In this document: positions 60,384 through 64,000 of the stretch, piece after piece
Numbering within the stretch: the stretch's first letter is position 1
Layout: every line of letters begins with the position of its first letter
NCBI RefSeq assembly: GCF_000826525.2
Contig: NZ_LN651326.1
Coordinates: 186,001-250,000, forward strand
Length of the DNA stretch: 64,000 bases
Source: Mobilicoccus massiliensis
GTDB lineage: Bacteria; Actinomycetota; Actinomycetes; Actinomycetales; Dermatophilaceae
Reading direction: 5' to 3'
Program-made: the position numbers and the translations under genes
Notes under the pieces: generated by a model
What the model was told of the DNA's origin: nothing
The model's database searches: none
Seen by the model: only the letters and a program-made list of their open reading frames with translations

Positions 60384-60429
60384 ACGCGAGAATGCGCCCG
60401 TCCCGCAGGGGGTGGGCGCGTTCTCGCGT
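60384..60429. terminator. Bidirectional terminator between convergent genes
   Basis: ACGCGAGAA-T-GCGCCC at 60384-60399 pairs with GGGCGC-G-TTCTCGCGT at 60414-60429, starting right after the stop of the large gene. It also lies 20 bp past the Cys-rich gene on the other strand. Confidence 0.8.
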
Positions 60430-60448
60430 GAGCGGCTGGTCGCCGGCG

Positions 60449-60568
60449 TCAGGCGGCGTGCTCGCAGGTGGGACAGGTGCAGTTCTCGCACGTGCACGTG
60501 GCGCAGAGGTCGTCGCAGTCGTTGCACTGGCACGAGGTGGACGACCTTCTCGTGGCCGCAGCCGTCAC
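60449..60568 (-). CDS. Cys-rich metallothionein-like small protein
   Basis: The 39-residue open frame (GTG at 60568) has nine Cys in its last 27 residues, spaced CxC, CxxC and CxxxC (SCQCNDCDDLC then ATCTCENCTCPTCEH), ending at a stop before the terminator. The pattern is that of bacterial metallothioneins binding Cu(I) or Zn. It lies downstream of a metal-type ArsR gene. The start is doubtful: a His-rich frame starting at 60611 runs in a different phase into this region, so the natural product may need a frameshift. No ribosome site is evident for the GTG. Confidence 0.5.
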   Translation of the reverse strand: MTAAATRRSSTSCQCNDCDDLCATCTCENCTCPTCEHAA

Positions 60569-60611
60569 CGTGGCGGTGGTCGGTGTGCTCTTCGGCGAGG
60601 GTGTGCGTCAT
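60537..60611 (-). other. His-rich N-terminal reading frame coupled to arsR, running out of phase with the Cys-rich frame
   Basis: The ATG at 60611 overlaps the arsR stop (ATGA). The first 25 codons give a His/Glu/Asp-rich metal-binding type of sequence (EEHTDHRHGDGCGHEKVVH). After that the frame turns Arg/Leu-rich and runs through the terminator, which looks non-genuine, while the Cys-rich frame continues in another phase. Either a frameshift joins the two, or a short His peptide and a separate Cys protein are made. Confidence 0.45.
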
Positions 60612-60967
60612 GACGGATCCTTCGGATCGGTGTGCCGCGAATGGGGTTGGTGCGGGTCGTGCTCGGAGACGTGCGCCACGGCGTCCCGCACGATGTGGGC
60701 CACGTGGTCGTCCATGAGCGCGTACGACATCTCCCGGCCACTGCGCGTGGCGTGCACGAGGCAGAGGTCGCGCAGCACCTTGAGGTGCTGGGAGACCAGC
60801 GGCTGGGAGACGCCGAGCGCGTCGACGAGTTCGGTGACCGTGTGCGGACGCTCGACGAGCGACATGACGATTCCGATACGCAGAGGCGAGGACAACGCCT
60901 TGAACAGAGCCGACGCACCCATCCAGGGCGTCGGCTGTCGCGGCGTGATCCATGCACCAATCTTCAT
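60608..60967 (-). CDS. ArsR/SmtB family metal-responsive repressor
   Basis: The 119-residue repressor has the winged helix-turn-helix: ALFKALSSPLRIGIVMSL, HTVTELVDALGVSQPLVSQHLKVLRDLCLV. A His-rich C-terminal tail follows (HVSEHDPHQPHSRHTD), a probable Zn/Co/Ni or similar metal site; no Cys pair is present in the recognition helix. The ATG at 60967 lies inside the presumed operator; a later ATG (60922) is possible but would trim residues before the fold. It is coupled to the His/Cys-rich gene by ATGA. It should repress its own operon and release on metal binding. Confidence 0.85.
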   Translation of the reverse strand: MKIGAWITPRQPTPWMGASALFKALSSPLRIGIVMSLVERPHTVTELVDALGVSQPLVSQHLKVLRDLCLVHATRSGREMSYALMDDHVAHIVRDAVAHVSEHDPHQPHSRHTDPKDPS

Positions 60968-60986
60968 ATGAGCGGCTACGCATATG
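60965..60986. promoter_or_regulatory. Operator of the ArsR operon
   Basis: CATATG at 60965 and at 60981 flank a 10-bp spacer, giving an ATATG/CATAT inverted repeat of the SmtB/NmtR kind that overlaps the arsR start region. Confidence 0.55.
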
Positions 60987-61487
60987 TCAGCCCGTCCACA
61001 CTCCGCAGCGGCGGATCTGCATGACGACGGCCTTGGGATCGGTGAAGAACTCCCGGCTGAAGTCGCCCCCTCACGCCCGACGCCGGAGTCGCCGACCCCC
61101 CGAACGGCGTGCGCAGGTCGCGGATGAAGAAGCAGTCGACGCCCCACACCGTGCCCGCGCGCAGGCGGCTCGAGACGAGGTGGGCCGTCGAGAGGTTCTC
61201 GGTGAACAGCATCGCTTTGAGGCCGTAGCGGGTGTCGTTGGCGAGGTGTACGGCCTCATTCTCGGTGGAGAACCGGTTGACGATGCAGACCGGCCCGAAG
61301 ATCTCCTCGCAGTACGGCGCGGCGTCGAGCGGCAGCCCGTCGACGATCGTCGGCCGCACCACCCACGAGCCGTCGTCGGCGACGCCGCCGGTGTGGGCGG
61401 TGTCAGGGCGCACCGGGGCGAGGGGCCAGCGCGAGTCGCGCGATCAGGGGCCGACGCGGGATTGTCACTCATCGTGCACCTCACCAT
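60987..61487 (-). pseudogene. Aldehyde dehydrogenase remnant (2-hydroxymuconate semialdehyde dehydrogenase type)
   Basis: A short N-terminus (MSDNPASAPD at 61487) is followed directly by the C-terminal third of an aldehyde dehydrogenase: EEIFGPVCIVNRFSTENEAV, YGLKAML, AGTVWGVDCFFIRDLRTPFGG. About 300 residues, including the catalytic Cys and Glu, are missing. The tail is split by two apparent one-base losses, each in a G run on the coding strand (complement of C61096-61101 and C61066-61070). The frames then continue with VGDSGVGREG and GDFSREFFTDPKAVVMQIRR to a stop at 60987. It is decayed, although the frameshifts alone could be sequencing errors. Confidence 0.8.
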
Positions 61488-61625
61488 CTCGTCGACGACT
61501 GTCGTCGTCGCGGGGTCTTGGTGACGGCCTCGGCCCGGGCCACGATGATCCGCGGAGAGGGACGACGTGGATCGGTGCGGGAGGATTCGGCGACAGCCGA
61601 TCGGCGCAGACGGTTGCGCAGGCCG

Positions 61626-62327
61626 TCAGCGCATGATCGAGACGAGCGCCGGAGTGGCCGCGAGCAGGACGGCGAGGACGAGCAGCGCCGTGTCGGGGCG
61701 TGTCCACGGCGCCGGTTCGGCCCAGGTGCGGCGCCCCGGGGCGGAGTAGCCGCGGGCCTGCATCGCGACGGTCATCTGCGCGGCGCGGCGCACGGCCTCG
61801 ACGAGCAGCGCGAGGGCGAGCGACGCCGTGTGCCTGACGCGGGAGATGGGCCCACGGCCTGGTCCGAGTCCGCGGGCGCGGCGAGCACGATCGAGGGTGT
61901 TCCAGTCGTCGGCGAAGGAGTCGAGTTGTTGCAGCGCTGCGACGCCTGCGAGCACCGGGCGTGCGGGCAGCCGCAGCCGCTGGCCGAGGTGGTCGCCGAA
62001 CGTGAACGGGTCGATGTACGAGACGAGCACGAGCCCCGGCAGCACGAAGAACGCGACCCGCCCGGCCGCGAAGGCCGCGACCTCGAGGGAACGGGGATCG
62101 GCGAGCAGCCAGTTCGACCACGCGAGCGAGGCCACCGCGATGAGCCCGGGCACCTGACGGATCAGCGGGTAACCGGTGCGCATCGCGAGCACGACGAACA
62201 CGGGCACCTCTACCGCGAGACCGACGAGGAGGCCCTGGAAGGTCGGCGCGGTGAGTCCGCCGACGGCGAGAACGAACCCCGCCGCCAGCAGTGACAACGG
62301 CCCGCACCGGCGCAGCATCCCGATCAT
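61626..62327 (-). CDS. ecfT: EcfT, energy-coupling factor transporter membrane subunit
   Basis: The 233-residue membrane protein has about five helices and a cytoplasmic coupling region with two Ala-Arg-Gly motifs, ARRARG near residue 150 and MQARGY near 190, that contact the two ATPase domains. It is the scaffold of an ECF vitamin importer. The ATG overlaps the EcfA stop (ATGA at 62324-62327). It is the last gene of the module; ~140 bp with no gene separate it from the aldehyde dehydrogenase remnant. Confidence 0.9.
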   Translation of the reverse strand: MIGMLRRCGPLSLLAAGFVLAVGGLTAPTFQGLLVGLAVEVPVFVVLAMRTGYPLIRQVPGLIAVASLAWSNWLLADPRSLEVAAFAAGRVAFFVLPGLVLVSYIDPFTFGDHLGQRLRLPARPVLAGVAALQQLDSFADDWNTLDRARRARGLGPGRGPISRVRHTASLALALLVEAVRRAAQMTVAMQARGYSAPGRRTWAEPAPWTRPDTALLVLAVLLAATPALVSIMR

Positions 62328-63916
62328 GCGGTCACCGACCCCACGAGCCGGCCCGCTTCGAGGGTGTGGGTGGCATCGGCGTGGCGCGCGAGCGCGTCGT
62401 CGTGGGTGCTGACGAGCACGGCGGAACCGGCGCGCACGCTCGCGGCGCAGACTCCGGCGACGGCGGCCCAGGTGTGCCGGTCCTGACCGACGCTCGGCTC
62501 GTCGAGGGCAAGCAGCGCCGGCCCGTGAACGAGCGCGGCGGCGAGCGCGAGGCGGCGAAGCTGCCCGCCGGAGAGGGTGTAGGGGTTGCGCTCCTCGAGC
62601 CCGCTCAGGTGCAACTGCGTGGCGAGGGACTCGGCCCGCGAACGGGCTTCGCCCTCCGGATCACCGAGAGCGCGACACGTGGCGAGGAGACAGTCGAGCA
62701 CGGTGCGACCGACGATCGCCAGCGACGCCTGCTGCGGCACCCACGCGCCGCGTTCGGCGAGTTGAGGGGACGTCCACCGCCCCGGCGCCGAGCCGGCTCC
62801 CTCTGCGAGCGCAGGTGCGGCGACGACCCGTCCCGACGTGGGCCGGTCGAGTCCGATCGCGACACCGAGCAGCGAGGACTTGCCGGCACCGCTGCGACCG
62901 CGCAGGACGGTCATCGTCGCCGCGTCGACGGCGAGGTCGACGTCGCTGAGCGCAGACACGGGCGGCTGCCGGCGCGAGACCGCGAGGCCGCGGCGTGGGG
63001 TGCGCACGAGCCCGACATCGGTGCACGTGAGTGCCGGCTCCGAGGCTGCGACGGCCAGACGCGGGGGCGGCACCGTGACCTCGTCGGGCCGGGGCGCGGG
63101 CTCGCCGGGCAGCCAGATGCCGGCCGCGAGCAACTCGTCACGGTTGGTCGACAGCACGCGCTCCGGACGACCGTCGGCGATGACGACCCCCTGCTCGCCG
63201 AGGACGACGAGACGGTCGATGAGGTCGAGCCGCTCCGGGACGAAGGCGCGGGTCGGCTCATTCGTTCCCGATGTCGCGTGGCCCGGCTCCCCCAGCCACC
63301 GGTCCAGCCGGTGCTCGACGACGACGAGAGCGACGCGCCGATCGGCGACGACCCGGGCGACGGCCTCGCGCACGTCGGCGGCGGACTCGTCGTCGAGCAT
63401 CGCCGTGGGCTCGTCGAGCAGCAGCACTCGCGGGTGCATCGCGAGGACGCCCGCGAGGGCGAGGCGTTGGGTCTCGCCGCCGGAGAGCGCGGAGGTGCGG
63501 TGTTCGGTGTCGTACGGAAACCCCACGGCGGCAAGGGCATCGGCGACGCGCTCGTGAATCCGTCCGCGCGGGACGCCGAGGTTCTCCGGCCCGAACGCGA
63601 CGTCACGGCCCACCCGCCCGGCGACGAGCGAGGACTGCGGATCCTGCAACAGCAGGCCGACCCGCCCGTCCCCGGGGCGCAACGGTTCACCGTCGACGTG
63701 CACCTCGCCCGTGAGGTCACCGGCCTCCGCCTCACCGAGCACCCCGGCCAGCGCGCGCAGCAGCGTCGACTTGCCGGCGCCACTCGCGCCCACGAGCAGC
63801 ACCCGTTCGCCCGGCTCGATCCGCAGCTCCGCGCCGTCGAGGACCGGGGTGCGCCGGCCGAGTGGGATCCACGTGACGCCGCGGGCCTCCAGCGCAGGGT
63901 GCGCGCCGCTGCTCAC
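62324..63916 (-). CDS. ecfA: EcfA, double ATPase subunit of an ECF transporter (fused A-A')
   Basis: The 530-residue protein has two complete ABC ATPase domains. The first has Walker A GASGAGKST near residue 42, signature LSGGETQRLAL and Walker B LLLDEPTAMLD. The second has Walker A GRSGAGKSS near 340, LSGGQLRRLAL and LALDEPSVGQD. It powers vitamin uptake with EcfT and an S component. The fused form is like YkoD. The GTG start overlaps the stop of the upstream gene (GTGA). The substrate depends on the S component, which is only partly visible. Confidence 0.92.
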   Translation of the reverse strand: MSSGAHPALEARGVTWIPLGRRTPVLDGAELRIEPGERVLLVGASGAGKSTLLRALAGVLGEAEAGDLTGEVHVDGEPLRPGDGRVGLLLQDPQSSLVAGRVGRDVAFGPENLGVPRGRIHERVADALAAVGFPYDTEHRTSALSGGETQRLALAGVLAMHPRVLLLDEPTAMLDDESAADVREAVARVVADRRVALVVVEHRLDRWLGEPGHATSGTNEPTRAFVPERLDLIDRLVVLGEQGVVIADGRPERVLSTNRDELLAAGIWLPGEPAPRPDEVTVPPPRLAVAASEPALTCTDVGLVRTPRRGLAVSRRQPPVSALSDVDLAVDAATMTVLRGRSGAGKSSLLGVAIGLDRPTSGRVVAAPALAEGAGSAPGRWTSPQLAERGAWVPQQASLAIVGRTVLDCLLATCRALGDPEGEARSRAESLATQLHLSGLEERNPYTLSGGQLRRLALAAALVHGPALLALDEPSVGQDRHTWAAVAGVCAASVRAGSAVLVSTHDDALARHADATHTLEAGRLVGSVTA

Positions 63917-64000
63917 CCGCGCGGGGCTCGGTGCGGCCCGACGAGGTACTCCTCGCCGGGCGGGAAGTGCGAGATCGCACCGCTGGCGGCGAGCGCCTTG
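63913..64000 (-). CDS. C-terminal end of an ECF substrate-binding (S) component, possibly YkoE-like
   Basis: The last 28 codons of a minus-strand gene are visible (ALAASGAISHFPPGEEYL then a short basic tail), ending in a TGA that overlaps the ecfA start. Position directly upstream of a fused EcfA and EcfT suggests the S component. The order S-EcfA-EcfT and the double ATPase recall ykoEDC (hydroxymethylpyrimidine/thiamin), but the visible tail is too short to prove the family. Confidence 0.55.
   Translation of the reverse strand, partial: KALAASGAISHFPPGEEYLVGPHRAPRG

Noticed and set aside
60312..60611. 99-residue protein from the His-rich start
   Set aside because: After ~25 codons it reads Arg/Leu-rich sequence and passes through the terminator hairpin into the convergent gene, so the frame is not credible to its end.

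Overview
The window comes from a high-GC Gram-positive actinobacterium, most likely a member of the Micrococcales. The evidence is the codon use, many GTG starts, the fused OleBC olefin-synthesis protein, a DUF4921 protein, class III-type sirtuin signatures and repeated leaderless start geometry. A Dermacoccus/Kytococcus-like host is a guess from gene content, not a measurement. All calls are made by reading the sequence; no database search was run.

Layout. 1-4.5 kb: oleA-oleBC-oleD on the minus strand, for head-to-head long-chain olefin synthesis, cut at the left edge. 4.6-9.1 kb: a penicillin-acylase family enzyme and a BCCT osmolyte transporter. 9.3-15.4 kb: a flavin-type split-barrel protein, a membrane HExxH protein, an integral-membrane alpha/beta hydrolase, a DMT-type transporter coupled to a GT4 glycosyltransferase, and a MerR regulator. 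15.4-19.7 kb: a TPR-AAA protein with a degenerate Walker B motif, and a DHA2 drug exporter divergent from its TetR with two 15-bp operators.

19.7-38.2 kb: a defence island bracketed by related ~52-bp repeats. From right to left on the minus strand it holds a leaderless HTH/degenerate-methyltransferase protein, hsdM, hsdS, hsdR, a small membrane protein and a DarG-type macrodomain antitoxin. These six genes overlap or abut as one translationally coupled operon, and no DarT toxin is visible. After a 120-bp gap comes a 2205-residue HEPN / transglutaminase-like / DUF4011 / SF1 helicase / Vsr-like nuclease protein of the Hhe type. Two small genes, one secreted and one membrane, diverge on the right.

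38.2-45.4 kb: FtsH, a CNNM/CBS transporter, an ascorbate-type PTS (IIA-IIB fusion plus IIC) and a sirtuin. 45.4-53.2 kb: two convergent overlapping MFS transporters, a striking palindromic repeat cluster with 106-bp periodicity, a small conserved protein, an aminotransferase/sodium symporter pair and a GalT-like DUF4921 protein. 53.2-60.4 kb: a CPBP protease, a hotdog thioesterase, a PhzF protein, a YefM/YoeB toxin-antitoxin pair and a 1133-residue protein with a P-loop-like motif. 60.4-64 kb: a metal-type ArsR gene coupled to a His/Cys-rich metallothionein-like region, a decayed aldehyde dehydrogenase, and an ECF transporter module (EcfT, double-ATPase EcfA, and the tail of an S component).

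A recurring regulatory theme is a TANNNT hexamer ending 6 or 7 nt before the start codon, which predicts leaderless mRNAs for at least eight genes. No tRNA, rRNA, CRISPR array, integrase or complete insertion sequence was recognised.
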